The notes under the pieces were generated by a model. The model made no database searches and was not told where the DNA came from. It was given only the letters and a program-made list of their open reading frames with translations. Below, in pieces: positions 10,430 through 23,829 of a stretch of 64,000 nt of DNA; position 1 is the first letter of the stretch; every line of letters starts with the position of its first letter. The position numbers and the translations under genes are program-made. The DNA comes from Poecilobothrus nobilitatus (taxonomy: Eukaryota; Arthropoda; Insecta; Diptera; Dolichopodidae), in assembly GCA_947095535.1 (NCBI GenBank), contig OX352772.1:39265445-39329444 (forward strand), in the 5' to 3' direction.

Positions 10430-11200
10430 ATGGAGTTGATAAAGTCCATTGGTCCATTCCAAATTTTAGAGCAATAATATCATGTTGGCGCATTAGTGTT
10501 ATTAAAAATATGCTTCTTTGTAAATAGCTTGTGCCCTAACTGAATCCTACAAATTTTTCTTTCAATTGTTCTTTAGTTGCCTACATTATATATACATTGG
10601 AAGAGATCACGCTTGACCAATGGCCTTTGAAGAAGATATTGGAATTGCTCTATTTAAGTTGCTTACTTGAGAGTAAACCTTTCTCAATTTATAAAGTTTT
10701 AATCATAGGAAAAAATATTTGGTTCAACGAAGGAATATTTGGTTCTTTTTCGTTGTCTATCTAATAATATTCTCAGACTTCGGGCTCAGTATTTCATTTA
10801 AGTTTATTGAATGATTTTGTAGAAGATTATTTGAACATGAAAAGTCATCTAAAATATGTTTGATTGTCAAAATATTTTCACAATGTGGGCATATGGGTGG
10901 ATTGGATTGGGCGAAGATAAGTTTTTTGGTGTAGAGTGTCTGACCTAAGCGAATTCTACTTATTTTGACTTCTACTGTTCTGTTTTTGATCTCGTATGCT
11001 AGAGATGTTGCATTCGGCCAGTGAAATTTCAGGAAGCTATTCGAGTAGTTCCACTTTACTTGTCTATTGTGTAGGATGTGTTTCTCTATTTCTTTAGTTT
11101 TGATATTTGGAAAATAGATACGTTTATACGGAGCTGAACTTTTTGAAGCAATTCTTTGTCAGCTAGTTCGTTACCTGTTATGCCAGAGCTAAACTTCCAC
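10430..11200 (-). pseudogene. 5'-truncated I/Jockey-type LINE, C-terminal end and 3' region
   Basis: Minus-strand remnant starting at the end of an RNase H domain, SGITGNELADKELLQK (about 11190-11140), which holds the conserved G-N-E-x-A-D ending with the last catalytic Asp. One frameshift near 11146 leads into an open frame: SAPYKRIYFPNIK, then ISRIRLGQTLYTKKL, then the zinc-finger-like PPICPHCENILTIKHILDD, down to a TAG stop at 10759-10757. This is the typical tail of LINEs in the I/Jockey group that carry RNase H. Sequence beyond the stop to about 10430 is presumed 3' UTR. Loss of the 5' part is normal for LINE insertions. It may be the same family as the 1.3-1.6 kb RNase H fragment, but the two do not overlap enough to tell. 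Confidence 0.85.
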
Positions 11201-13159
11201 TGTTGTTAAATTTAAATGTAAGAAAGTTTTAAAAAATTGCATACTTTTAGGTATTCATTAATTTGAAACAATTCAGAATTTTAACCATACTTTTAAAGTT
11301 TCTTTACATTGATTCAGTTTTTTCACGTATTGTTTTAGTTTCCTACATTTTATAAGAAAAATTGTATCCCACAAATGATACTAATTTGTTAAAATTACTG
11401 TTATAACATTAACGAAAAATTTATTTGTTTTTATTTATGGTGTTGTTTTAGATTTTATTTTTGCCCTTATTATTGATTTACTGTTCAATAAATTTGTCCA
11501 TTGTTTAGATGGAATCACTTTCGTCTGCCACTCGTATAATATTTTTTTTTACAGCATATATGTTTAATGTAGATTTTGAATATATACTTTTTCTTAATAT
11601 TGTTATGTCAGAAACCTTTTTGATATTTTTTTTCTTTTTTTTTTTTTTTTACATAATAATCACAAATTTATCCTTGATTTTGTTTTGTGATAGTATCACA
11701 ATAAGCTTAACCGATGGTATATCAATCTTAAATATAAATTATATGTATGCATACATATATGTATCACTCAATGTATATATATAATATATATGAAGTGAAA
11801 GCAGTTGGAGAATATTAAGAGTAAAAAATTACCAAAAATTATATTAAAGGAGGCATCAAAAGCATTGCATAGCAACGCTTTTTTTTTTTTGTTTGCCCGT
11901 AGTTTTTTACACCTTTTGAAAAAAAAAACCCTTAATTTTTTTGGTCCATTCAGAATTCTTTAGGTTTTTAGTTTATTTTTTTGTTTTTTTTTTATTTGTG
12001 GTTTTGTACTTTGTTGTTATTTTATGGTTTTCATTCCAGTTGAATTGGATTTTTTTTTTATTATTGTTTTTTTTATTTTGTTTCACTCATGTTATAAATG
12101 AGAAAAATGTTCTACATGACATGCAATCAATTTTGTTTGAGATTTATTCATTTTGGAACCCACTGAAATATATATACGAAGATCCTTTTTTGTGGATTAT
12201 ATATGATTTTATATACGTACATATTATACAGATATTTCTTTTTTATGTATGATAGAATGTGGGTATGTTGAAAGAAATTAAGCTTTAAGAGTTTCATTTT
12301 TCCGAATGAAAAGACTCTAATAATGTTTAAGGTTGCTTTTTTTTTGATTTTCTTCTTGTTTTTTTCATTTCAGTTTTATTTTATTATTTATGTTTTACTT
12401 GTATTATATTCTTTAATATCTTTTGATGATCTGATACAGTAAATCTTGGTCTATTTGATGGTAGACAATTTGAAACCTGTTCAATTAATGGCGGTAATGA
12501 ATAGAAAATTTATAAGGGGTTAATATATATGGCTATTATATAATATACCAGATTATTAAAAGGGAATTTTTAAAGTACATAATATATACTTGTCCTTTTT
12601 AAAATTTTATTTTGTATAGTGTTTTAGAAATAAAAGAAAAACTAAATGCATAAAAAACAAACAAATATTATAAAGTAAAAGTTTCTTTTTACATATTACA
12701 TCTTCAATTTTTCCTATTAAATTTTAATTTTATATATAACTTACAACGTTGAACCAAAAAAAAAAAAAAAAATCTGAAGAAGAAAGAATGAATTTGTTAC
12801 AAGTTACCTTTAAATGATTTTAAAATTGATTCTGTACATTTTGAATTAATGGTAAATGTGTTCAACTTTAATTTTGTTCATTTAAACAGATTTAAAATTT
12901 TTATGTCAATTGTTAATATTTTTAGTCCTTTTATGTTTTAATACATAAAAGTAGGTAATAAATGATTTAAACTAGGTGAACATTTTGTTAGAATAACATT
13001 TTTTGTAAAAAGTACGAAAAGGTTTTGTCAAATTAAATCTAACAAAGTGAATTTTTATATTAATGAATTAGAAAATAGAAATTTATTTAACTAAATAAAA
13101 CTTAGTTTTCATTCTATTGTTTTATTTTTATATAGATACAAAAAAGAAAATTATATGTA
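11201..13159. other. AT-rich DNA, no gene seen
   Basis: Strongly T-rich sequence. The open frames 11509-11784 and 11941-12252 are made largely of Phe, Tyr and Ile codons from T runs and show no domain, so I do not call them genes. Confidence 0.5.
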
Positions 13160-13500
13160 AATTTTGGGCTCAATCAGTTAATCTACTATATTAGGGCAAC
13201 AAAAAATTAAAAAAAATTTATTAAACAGTCAAACGGGAGCGGATTAATCAAACTTAATGTAAATTTTTCACAGGCTTTCTCTAAAACCATAGAGACATCC
13301 TTCAAAATTGAACACTAATAGTAAACAAAAATTTTCTTGGCAAACCGCAAAGCCGAAATGGGTTAATATATTGTAATTAAATAAATTTGTTGAACTCCTT
13401 AATGATGAGTTCCATAAAATGTTAATGTGAAATTTAGTTTAAAAATCAGATCCACGCTTTTTTCGTGAATCCTAAACAAACAAAAAACTTTCTGCTTAGA
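13160..13500 (-). mobile_element. Helitron 5' terminal remnant
   Basis: Aligns by eye with the 5' part of the 6252-8939 element (8500-8940): shared blocks include TTTTCACAGGCTTT with AAACCATA, the GCCGAAATGGGTTAATATATTG block, CACGCTTTTTTCGTGAA and a short AAAC run. Read on the minus strand it starts TCTAAGCAGAAAG at 13500, again preceded by A. The rest of the element is missing. The copy is more diverged than the first, suggesting it is older. Confidence 0.65.
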
Positions 13501-14831
13501 TATTAAGAGACAATTACAAAACTATCTACGTAGATATGTTATCCAGGTTGTTTTATAAAAATGTGACTGTATAATACAAATGCACTCAAAAAAGTATCTT
13601 TAAAATGAATACAAATTTAAATGGAATCTTAATATTTTTCATAAAAATTTGGATGAAGTTTTGCAATATTATCATTATCGAACCAAATTTTTATGCCCCT
13701 ACTTATTTTTGTAATCTTTGCTGATATAGAAATTTCTGAAAATATTTTTGAATGTTCCTGAAAATTGCATGCATGTAATGTAATATTAAATGAGACAGCA
13801 TTTAAAACAAAATATTTTTTAAAGCGAATATTTTTAAAACCACAATAATTCTAAAACCATGTTTAATATGAACTGAAATACAAAAATTTGTTAATTTGCA
13901 AAAATCTTCTACTTCACTTAAAATTTCAAATTTCTGACTAAAATCTTTCCGAAATAGGAACCGAAAAAACTTCTGCCATTGGAGGTTTTTAGATTGAAAA
14001 AATATTAGCAGAACTTTAGATATAAACATTTAAAAATAGAGATTTTTTCAACTTTGGGCAACTTTAGCTCCGCAATGGCCGGGGACCCCTATTTGATATA
14101 ATAACAACAAAAAAAATATTGGGGGGGGAGCACACAAAAACAAAATATTCCCCCACATTATTTTTTTAATGAAACCTATCCATGACCAAAAGTATCTTTT
14201 TGGTATATTAAACGGTGCGCATATTTACTATGTCCTTTCAGAATTCAGAATAACCAAATCATACGCAGGTATCTTTTAAATATTGTTCTTTCACTGAAAA
14301 AAAAAGAACAATCACCAAATTGCGCTTTTCAGTTAAGAATATTTTAATTGATTTCAGAAGTATGTACCTATAGTAGAAAAAAATAAAAAATCGTCAACGA
14401 ACAAAATAATAATTAATTTACATGCGTTCAATCGATTGGAAATTGATTTTTTCTTTTATGTTTTTCTACTGTTTTTCCTTTACATTTTTCTGTTTCATTT
14501 TTTTTTTTAATTATCATTTACAGTTATTATGTTACAACATACGTTATTGCGAAATTCGTTGTTATTATATTAAATGTTATAACATTATTACTATACAACC
14601 AATCCTTATCTTATTTTTTTTCACACATATATGTGATTATAGCAATTTTTCTTTCTTTCAGTTTTTCATTTTTTTTTTCACACTATAATAATGTATATAT
14701 GTATGTGTAAATTGTGTGTTTTGTATGATATATTTATATATCAGATACTTATATAGTAACTTCCAATAGCAACATAAAATTCATTCATAAAAATTTTTAC
14801 CTGATTTTATGTTTTTTAATGACGTATATAT

Positions 14832-14862
<31 letters not shown>

Positions 14863-15758
14863 CGATACATTCACTTGATTAAGTGAAATTCATCACCTCA
14901 GGACATATGGAAAATTATTTTCCGTCAAAGTGTTGAAAAATGAATTGATGTAAAATTACCGTTTCCCGGGAAAATGAAATTATAAAGGATAATAAGTTTA
15001 AAGGAAGTAAAAAAAAAATATATAAATATATATTTTTTTTTTGTTATATTAAGGAATGGTTCTAAAAATGTAATATAAGTAATAAAAAATTGTGTTAACT
15101 GATTTCGAAAAAAAAAAGATGAGATTTTCTTATTATTTTAATTTTAATAATTTGAAAATTAGGTATGTGTCGCCATATATAAATAAATTTGTGGGAGAGC
15201 ACTTCAGTAATACATTTGTTATTTGAATATTTAGAGTCGATATCAAGGATGTCTCATATTAATTTAAAACCTCTCATTTGAAACTTTTTATTTTAATGGA
15301 CAATGAAAGGGTATTTAGGAAGAAATTCCAATTTTGTTTCAAATCAAAAACTCAAAAACTATGGGAATTCGTGATTAAAAAAACCAATAAGAGATTTTTT
15401 GAAATTCCTAACAATAACAGTTGTAATGTATCACAGGTGAAAAAAAAAAACTTAGATATAAAAACCTCATCTAATCTGATCATTATGAATCCAAGGACAA
15501 TTTTTAGAATTTTAGCAATTGGGTAAGAATTACTTAAATGTATATGTATCTGACAAGCTTTAAGTTTTATTCATTTTTTTTCATGTAAATAAGAAATACA
15601 AAGTGTTTTGAATGTGATTTATGAGGCCTTTGAAAAGAAACATAATGTATTTCGAACGTGATAAATAAGGCCTTTGAAAAAAAACCCAATATGTTTAATA
15701 TTGATATATTTCACCTAGGTAGGGTATTTTTTCTTAATATTCATCGAACACATAGAAC
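13501..15758. other. AT-rich DNA with (TA)n microsatellite
   Basis: Mostly featureless. A TA dinucleotide run of about 30 bases lies near 14832-14862. A GC-richer patch at 14065-14130 (CTCCGCAATGGCCGGGG and a run of G) stands out but is not identified. Open frames 13802-14029, 14422-14688 and 15278-15526 show no domain. Confidence 0.5.
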
Positions 15759-16075
15759 TTTTTTTTTTGCGAGGATACGTGAGAATTTCGAAAGACACCA
15801 ATGAAATCAAGGCACCAATTCTCTTTGGTAGTGTTGGACTTTAACCAAATCCCGTTTAAATCAAACTTTACGTTAACACCTATGGTACAATGTACTATTT
15901 GGTTTGGAAATTGGGAAAATACCAATAAAGAAAATTGGAAAATATAGAAAGTTATTGAATGTTTAGTGGATTATTTAGAACAAAGATGTTGATGTTCTTC
16001 TTGAATTTGTCAATATCATACACGTTATGATTGCCAATTTTAGGCAATACTTTCGACAGCAACTTATTCCATATT
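15759..16075 (-). pseudogene. LINE family A 3' end with C-terminal codons (copy 1)
   Basis: A 5'-truncated non-LTR retrotransposon tail. On the minus strand an open stretch reads WNKLLSKVLPKIGNHNVYD, then IDKFKKNINIFVLNNPLNIQ and stop, and matches the clearer copy at 63.2 kb (MWNHLPPHVF, VQRFKVNINNFVQ). A 3' UTR follows with the family blocks GATTTGGTTAAAGTCCAACACT and GTGTCTTTCGAAATTCTCAC, then CCTCGC and an A tail (seen as T at 15759-15768). The C-terminal W-N-x-L-P segment is typical of Jockey/CR1-like reverse transcriptase polyproteins. Confidence 0.75.
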
Positions 16076-17431
16076 TATAAATAAAGTTAAGTAATTCACT
16101 ATAATAAATATTAAATTATTTCAAAAGATTCACATTTTAATTAAATAATTTTTATGTTGTAAAACAGAAGAACAAATGAGAATAAGAAAAGGATATAATT
16201 AATTTCTATAGTATGTATTTATATTCATTATCTATATAAAATGATTTTATATTATATAGTATTCTGATATGTATAAATAAAAGGAATAAATGGACAAGAA
16301 GAAAATTAAATAAAATGTTATCGGATAACTGACATACAAAGAATTGAAAAGGAACTAAAGAACTCGAATAATAATAAAAGTAAGTGATTTGTTAAGAGAA
16401 GTTAAAGGTGGTCAGTAAAAGATTTGATCTTTTTTTTTTTTTTAGAAAAAAAAGTATAATGATTAAAAATACCAAAAATTAATTAAAAAATGTTTTTTAG
16501 ATTGAGGTTTATTTGTATATATATATATATATATATATATATACGTTTTAAATTGAATTTGGTTATTCAATATTGATGGTATTAATTTATTTTTAATTAT
16601 TTATTTATTTGCTTGTCAATATTGTAATACTGTTGTTATTTTTTTTTTTTTTTTTGAAGTTTTCCAAAGAAACCGTGAATTTTGTGGAAAATAATGTGGG
16701 AATTTTAATAAAATCTTAATTAAGTTCTATACTTTGAATTTTATTTTAAGTTTTTAAGGCATTTTTATTTTATTGCTTTCAAACTTTGAAGGATTTTTTC
16801 TTTTATTTCCTTTTAGTTTTAGACTTAAATTGATTGATCTTTGAATTAATTAAAGAAGATGTTTATACTACTATAAGACTATAATTAATTAAAAAATAAA
16901 TATGTCAAATTAATATTAAAAAAAAAAAATTATTTTACAGGTGAATAACTTCTAACATATTAATAATTCTATGATGGAGTTTATTAGGAAATAAAACTTT
17001 GTTTAAAAAGAATATTCTTAGTGAAATTGAAATAAAAGTTGAGATTAATTTAATTATTAAAATTAAAATGTTGAATTATTAATAAATGAAAATGAATATT
17101 TTAATTCTTGTAAATAATAATGAATTAAAAAAGATGAAAAAGAAGAAAATCAGCATATTTCGATCATATTTACTAAAGCTCTAAATACCATTTATTACAA
17201 ATCAAAAACTAAGGGCAAAAATTTATGGTCGCTGTATAGAAAGAAAACAAAAGTGATAGCTCAAAAACATTAGACAATGAATCAATCTACACTATATGAG
17301 TGAATTATTTAACAAAACAAAAAATAGAGCATATTTCGTGATTTCGCAGTGATTTCATAATCGCCAATATTTGAAATAAGATTGGCAGTGCAAGAAGTAG
17401 AAAAAACATTAAGAAATATTTTTGACTAGTA
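16076..17431. other. AT-rich DNA with (AT)n microsatellite
   Basis: AT dinucleotide run near 16517-16543 and several T runs. No gene or element recognised. Confidence 0.5.
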
Positions 17432-17545
17432 TTTTTTTCCCCCCGAATGGTGGAGAGAATATCCCAAAAACACCAAACCCATTATATTGGCTGTTGATAG
17501 TGTCAGATTCTCACTGACTGGGAAATTTAAACCCTTTCATTATTA
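17432..17545 (-). mobile_element. LINE family A 3' UTR tail (copy 2)
   Basis: On the minus strand this reads CAGTCAGTGAGAATCTGACACT, then GGTTTGGTGTTTTTGGGATA, then TCTCCACCATTCGGGGGG and an A tail. It aligns with the tail at 50200-50312 (GTCAGTAAGAATCTGCCACT, GTGTTTTTGGAAGATTCCCA). Only the 3' UTR is present, so it carries no coding information. Confidence 0.6.
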
Positions 17546-20500
17546 TTTATGTCACCGTAGAATTGGAGAATTAGAATTATCCTTGTTTTAACCTTGAAGT
17601 ACATGGTACATGAACAATATGATAATAATAAATTTTTCTTGATAATAATAATTTAAAGCTAAGTTCAGTTAATACAAAATAATTTATTTAAAGCATCTTA
17701 TTATTAGTACTAGATGCTGTCCCAAGCAATTAAGGATTTTGTTATTATAAATAATTGTTTTTGAATCGATTTTGTTGATTTTAAGTTTTTTTTTTTTTCA
17801 GAACTTTTATCGATGGTAACGTCAATGCGACAATAAGTCAAATATAAGTAAAATTTTTAATATTTAAATAAATATAAGAAGATTATCTCAAAAGTCTGTT
17901 AAGGCAGTCCTTCATTTTATAAAAAATTATATAAAAACATAATAAAATGGTAAATTCTAATGGATTTACAAAATAAGTATATATCTTTTTGATAAGGATA
18001 TTTTATAAAGATACTTTTTACATCATTTAATATAAGATTATAAATTGTTACTTATTAAGTTTTAATAAATCTAAAACGATTAAAAAAAAAAACGATAACA
18101 ATTTATAAGTTTGTAAATAATTAAATTTAGATTAAAATGAAAATCTGCTTATTAAATGATTCAAATTGAAATGTATACCTATATATTATAATATTATATT
18201 TTCCATTTGTTCATCAATAAAAAAAAATATATATATACTTATATCGTATAATAAATACATTAAAATTTGTGACTGATTATTACCAATCAATCTGCGTGAC
18301 TAAACAATAGAATAATAAAATAAATAAATAAATATCAATTTATATGATAATAAAAAAATAATTTTTTCTTTAATAAAAAAATATTGTTATAATATTTAAT
18401 AAATTGTTTGGTTTCGCATTATGTTATTTTGCAATTCCTTAAACATTTTTCACCTTTGCCCCAACTTTATTATCATGCCATATCACAATTTTTTGTTTTC
18501 AATTATACATACCTTTTTTTTGTTTTTTTCATTTCCATTCTTTCGATAATTTCAATTATTCTTAGTTATATGGTATGGTGTGAATTCACAAATAAAATCA
18601 TGCATTTTTATACCAATATCAATATATAGGTCCTAAAACATCTTTATTTATATGCAAAATAAATTTTATAATAATAAAATATACCGTTATTAAGGCAACA
18701 GTAGTAATAATAATGAAATAATAATAAGAAAAGTGAGTTGCCCCTTCATGTATGCAATTTTTTTAAAAAAAAATTGTACATTTTATATAGAAGTTTATAA
18801 TGACCTTAGCAGCTGAAAGTTGTACTAATATTATTGTAATTTATTATATAATATTGGTAATATATCTACAAATAAATAAACAGTTATTCTTATTATACAT
18901 TGTTGAGGCCCGATGATTCGTTTAAAATTTTTTTGAAAATATTTTATTGTTAGCGTTTTTTGGATATATAAATTAGATGTTTTAAATCTAAAATAGTGAT
19001 TCCTTTATTGTAAACCATAACTTATCAAGAATTACTAAGTAAAAATCAAAAAATAAATCAAAATGAGAGTAAAAAAAAAGTCGAAAATATTTAAAGTTAA
19101 ATTTTTTTGAAATTTCTTATTAAATTATCATGACTTATAATTTAAAGAAAGCAGTCCCGGAATTCATCCATATCCAATCCATATCCAATTTTTTAACCAA
19201 ATTTTCATTAAATTTAAGTTTTATTGAATTATATGACATTGAAATTCATAGAGTTTCCCTCTTAACTTATTTTGAAATAACATATTATATAAAACTATTA
19301 TGTTTAATTTTTTCGATTGTAAAGGAGGCTCGACGGACACTTTAGATTAAATAATATGAAAACTTTTGTTTTTTTTTTATTTGAAAATTAAAAGTATAAA
19401 CGAATTAACAAAAAAAAAAAAAACAGTAAAAATATCTAATTATAAAAAAATACAAATAGCTTGAATGAAACTTCAAGTCAACGAACCGGAAAAATGAAAA
19501 TCTTATAAATTTATTTGAACATATTATAAATACGTGATCTTATCGGAATACTTAAAAATGTGTATACTTTTATATTTATATATATATATATATTAAAGGA
19601 TTCTAAAAGATTTGAAGAATTGAATAAGTATCAATATATATTACAAATATATAAAATGTGAACAGAAAATAATTTTATATACAAAATAAGACGAAAAATA
19701 AATAAAAAAATTTTTTTTTTCTTCAATAATAGGCTATGTCTTAATTTTTTATTGTCTTATATATGTATATATATATGTGTATTTATTGCTAGGATTTCAA
19801 TGATTTTTAATTTATTGCTATTATTAATGAAATTATTCATTTTTTTTTGTTTTTTAAATAATTTACGTGAATTATATAAGGAAACGAAGTGATATTTAGA
19901 AAAAATTTCAATGCATTCCAGATGCAAGAAAAAAAAAAATTGAATTATTTGAACCATTAAAATAAAAGTGTACATAAAAATGTTGTCGCAAATGAATCAC
20001 AAATATAAATGTACCATTTTTGTATATATATATATACAATATTTTTCTTGAATACGAATTATTAGATTTATATATTTATATTCTATGTAAAGTCGCTTAT
20101 ATTCTGTTTATTTGAATTTACTTTTTAAAAATCTCATATGTGATATATAAAGATGAATTGAAATTTTTTTTTTTTTTCTTATTTAATTTTTATTATTTAA
20201 CATGGGTAGGTATTGTTTTATACTTTCATAAATATGGATATGTGTATAATATTTAATTCTTAATAATATTTCAATGGAGAGGCGATATACTATTCATTTC
20301 CAAGGTCAAATCACTTTGTAGTTGACTGATTATGTGTATTAAAGTGTTAACATTGTAGTTTATTTAAGTAATTTTAAGATTTTTATCGTTAAAGAAAAAA
20401 AAATATTTTACTGTTATGATGTGATGTTTTGAGTACATACCTGAAAAGAAATAAAAAAAAATTTCAAATTAATTTATTTGAATTAAATTAATTTAAGTGT

Positions 20501-22267
20501 TTTTTCTATATATATATATATATATATATTACAGTTGGATATTTTTGTAAAAAATTAAAACATTTGAAAAAATTTATATATACATTTACATTTAAAATAT
20601 ACTAATAAAGCATTGATCATTTAGAATCGGTTTTAAGTAAAAACTTTGAACCAATTGAAGGATGTGTAACTACTCTCTTGGTCTTTTGTTTCATTATATA
20701 AATTTTACCTTTAATTCGATTTCGCTTAAAACTTTTTCACTTTTCTCTTCTAAATTTTCTTTGCGGTTTTAAAATTCTGTTTTGCTTCTATTTTCGATGT
20801 TCGGCTTAAATTACATCTTTTAAAAACTGTGTCAAATACGAAGTAGAAGATTCACCATTGCACCATTCGATTTCAAATTTTAAATGGAATCTTCAATACA
20901 ATCTTCCTACCTGGAACCTTCCTACGTTACATTTTTGAGCTATAAATTTCGAAATATGTATGTATGTACGTACATACATACAAAACCCTATAGAATAGGG
21001 AAATTTATTAAAAATTAAAAAATAGTGAGCTAAGATCAGGCACCAAATTTATTTATTGAGACAACTCAAAATGGAATATTTTAAGAAGTCATCACAACAA
21101 ACAAATACAATTATAAATAAACTTAAAAGGAATTCTATAATACAATTTAAATATTTATTTAACACATAATTTTAAATAATTAAAATATTTAATAGTTATT
21201 GAAAATGTTATATAACATAAAAGTTTATAAGTTAATATTTTCCTTTAAGCACTTAAATAGCGTAATAATTGATTTGGTTTATAAATTCTTTAAAGAACTT
21301 TAAAAAAAAACTTTAAATTAATTTAATTTACTAAAAAAGTTTTTGTCCTTTTTTTTTATTTTTTTTTTTTTTATTTTCTTGCTTTTTCTTTTTTTTAATT
21401 AAATTTTGATGCTTTTAATTAATGTTATGAAAAAATTCATGCATCATGGTGCAACAAATTTCTGTTGTATCTTCACAAAATATTATTATAGTAAATATAA
21501 AAAACAAAAGAAAAAACAAAAAAAAAATAGGAAAAATTAAAATAATTGATAAAGTTTTCAGATCGTTTTTGGATGGTATATATTTGGTATTTTTTACAGA
21601 AAACTTTAAATAGATTTTATTAAATTTTCTTTTTTTTTTTTGTCAATTTTAAGTTTTTTTTTGTTGGATTTTTAAAATTCAAAGCAAACTTTTTTAATAT
21701 CAAACATCAGATGTTCTTTGTTTATTTTTATATTTTTTTTTTTTATTGTTTGTTTGTTTTTTGCTTTTGTTTTTCCTGCTGCGTGAAGAAAAAAAAAAGG
21801 AAAAATGGTTATTTTGTTATAAGCGTATATATATGGTGAAAAATTTTTTTTAAAGGTTTCTTAAGAAATCTAAAATAAATTTAATGTTTATTTTAAGGTG
21901 TTCTTTTGAATTTTTTAAACTAAAAGGGAAGAAAAACTTTTTTTTTTTTTGTTTTTGGAAAAAAGAAAGAATGATTAAATAGAGAAAATATAAAGAAAAA
22001 CATATTTAAAAAAAACTGCAAAATAAATTTTCTGTAAAACAAAAAAAAAAAATTTGTTTGTTAAAAAGAGTTTTAAATTACGGTTAAATAAAAAAAAATT
22101 GTTAAAAAATTTCTTTATATCTCAAAATCATTATAGTGTTTTTTTTATATTTTTAATCTTTTATATTTATGCTCGGTAAAATAAGATTCTTTTAGAATCT
22201 TTAAAATTTTCTTTTTAGATTTCATTATTGGTATCTTCTAAGTGTGAAAAATAATGCTAAATAAATT
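17546..22267. other. AT-rich DNA, no gene seen
   Basis: A 4.7 kb stretch without a recognised gene or element. It holds TA/AT microsatellites near 19570-19593, 20022-20037 and 20506-20530, and a perfect 26-bp palindrome at 20957-20982. The open frames 18408-18629, 19130-19345 and 19757-19975 have no domain and follow AT composition. Confidence 0.5.
20957..20982. repeat. Perfect 26-bp palindrome (TATG/CATA)
   Basis: The arm TGTATGTATGTAC is followed directly by its reverse complement, with no spacer. It is a head-to-head TATG/CATA microsatellite, which can extrude as a cruciform. No regulatory role can be read from it. Confidence 0.85.
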
Positions 22268-22460
22268 TTTTTTTTCTTTTTTTTACGAGAGTCAGTGGGA
22301 AACTTCAAAAAACATACACAAAAGAAATGCATGTTATTCTTCCGAATAGTGTTGGATTTTAATCAACCAAAACCATCCGTTCTTTAAACCAAACTTTTGG
22401 TTGGAACTTTGTACAAATGTAGAGTTTAGTTTACGAGATAGGAATGTTGAAGGGATTCTT
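22268..22460 (-). mobile_element. LINE family A 3' UTR tail (copy 3)
   Basis: Minus strand: AGTTTGGTTTAAAGAACGGA, TGGTTTTGGTTGATTAAAAT, CCAACACT, then GAAGTTTCCCACTGACTCTCG and an A-rich tail (T-rich at 22268-22284). It aligns with copies 4 and 5 and with the UTR of copy 1. No coding part is visible. Confidence 0.7.
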
Positions 22461-22829
22461 CTCTGGGAAAAAAGGAAATATATAAGGGAAAGGGAGTTGT
22501 ATAAAATGTTGATGTAAATACAACTGCTGTAGTAAAATTATGTTAATTGCAATATAGTACAAAAATAATATTTCAAACTTAAAAGCTCAAAAAAGTTCTT
22601 AAAATCATGTATATATTTTTTGTTGGAATAAAAATTTTTGCTTTTTTAAATTTTAATTATGTTTAGTATTCTGTTTTAGTATTCTATTTTTTTAATTTTA
22701 ATTATTTTAGAAAAACCAGTTGATTATATTACCTACCACATTTTTATTGTAAACACAATTAAAATTAACTTTAAATAAAAACAAAATAGTAAAATAACAT
22801 CCTGTCAAACAAATGATTGAAACACTGAT
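22461..22829. other. AT-rich spacer between LINE tails
   Basis: No gene or element recognised between two same-orientation LINE tails. Confidence 0.4.
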
Positions 22830-22975
22830 TTTTTTTTTTTTTACTAGGGTTGGTGGAAAACTCGAAAGTCACCAAGAGGAACTGCACGTGCTTCCTTAAG
22901 GTAGTGTTGAACTCTCACCAACCAAAACCATCCGCTTTTTAAAACCAAACTTTGTAACTAATTTCTCCTCTTCTT
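22830..22975 (-). mobile_element. LINE family A 3' UTR tail (copy 4)
   Basis: Minus strand: GCGGATGGTTTTGGTTGGTG, AGAGTTCAACACTACC, GTGACTTTCGAGTTTTCCAC, CAACCCTAGT and A tail (T run at 22830-22842). Same orientation as copy 3, about 560 bp away. The two differ too much in sequence to be a recent tandem duplication. Confidence 0.75.
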
Positions 22976-23829
22976 TAAAATCTTCTTTCAAAAAATGTTG
23001 TGTATGTGTACATATTTTAACGAAATTTAAATGATACTAGGTTCATATCTACTTAAAAAAGATATATGTAATCATTTTTTATTTCGAACATTAAATTTCA
23101 TTAGAAAAATCGTAACTTTTTATATTATTCTAAAAATCAACGAAATTTCCCGCCATAATATAAAGAGCGTATGAAATTGCGACATTTTTCGCTATTATAT
23201 GTTTTTTTTTTATTCAAAGTTTGGAAAAAAATTCCTAATGTAAGGTTAGAAAAAAATTCCTTTATTCCTTAATGTACAATGGTTTGACACAAGCCTTTAC
23301 ACCTTAATAATAATCCATTTATATTTTGTAATTCCCGGATATGAAAATATATTATTCTTTCACAGAATGTTAAGAGTTTCACTATTCTTGATTTAGATTT
23401 TAGCATTAACTCTAAGAAAATCTTCTTAAAAGATTTTCGATTTTGATTCTACTTTATGCACTATTGAATACCAAAGTTTTATACTATCGATAATAATTTC
23501 GTATTCAGTATTTTAAACCAAATTAAATAACTTTTAATATACCTATAATAATTATTTTTTATATATTTAGTAATAATGCAAAATAAATACATATTAAATT
23601 TCTCAACCTTTATTAAAAAAATTGTTGCTCTCTTATGCGAAATAACAAAACGTTTTATAAGTAAGTAATAAATTTTTATTTTAAAAATTTTAACTAAGTA
23701 TATGTATGTATGTATTTTGTTTTCAATTATCCTTAATTATCTCATATTTAATTTTATTTATTCCTATTCCTTCCAATCCCCCAAAACAATACATTATACT
23801 ATAACTTTTAACTTAATATTTGCTTTAAA
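22976..23829. other. AT-rich DNA, no gene seen
   Basis: Contains TTTCCCGCCATAATATAAA near 23147, a motif repeated near 24390. Nothing else recognised. Confidence 0.4.

Noticed and set aside
11509..12252. Two hydrophobic open frames that could look like membrane proteins
   Set aside because: They are Phe/Tyr/Ile translations of T runs with no conserved motif.
14065..14130. GC-rich patch as an exon or promoter
   Set aside because: Only about 65 bp, no open frame, no core promoter context; likely a transposon relic.
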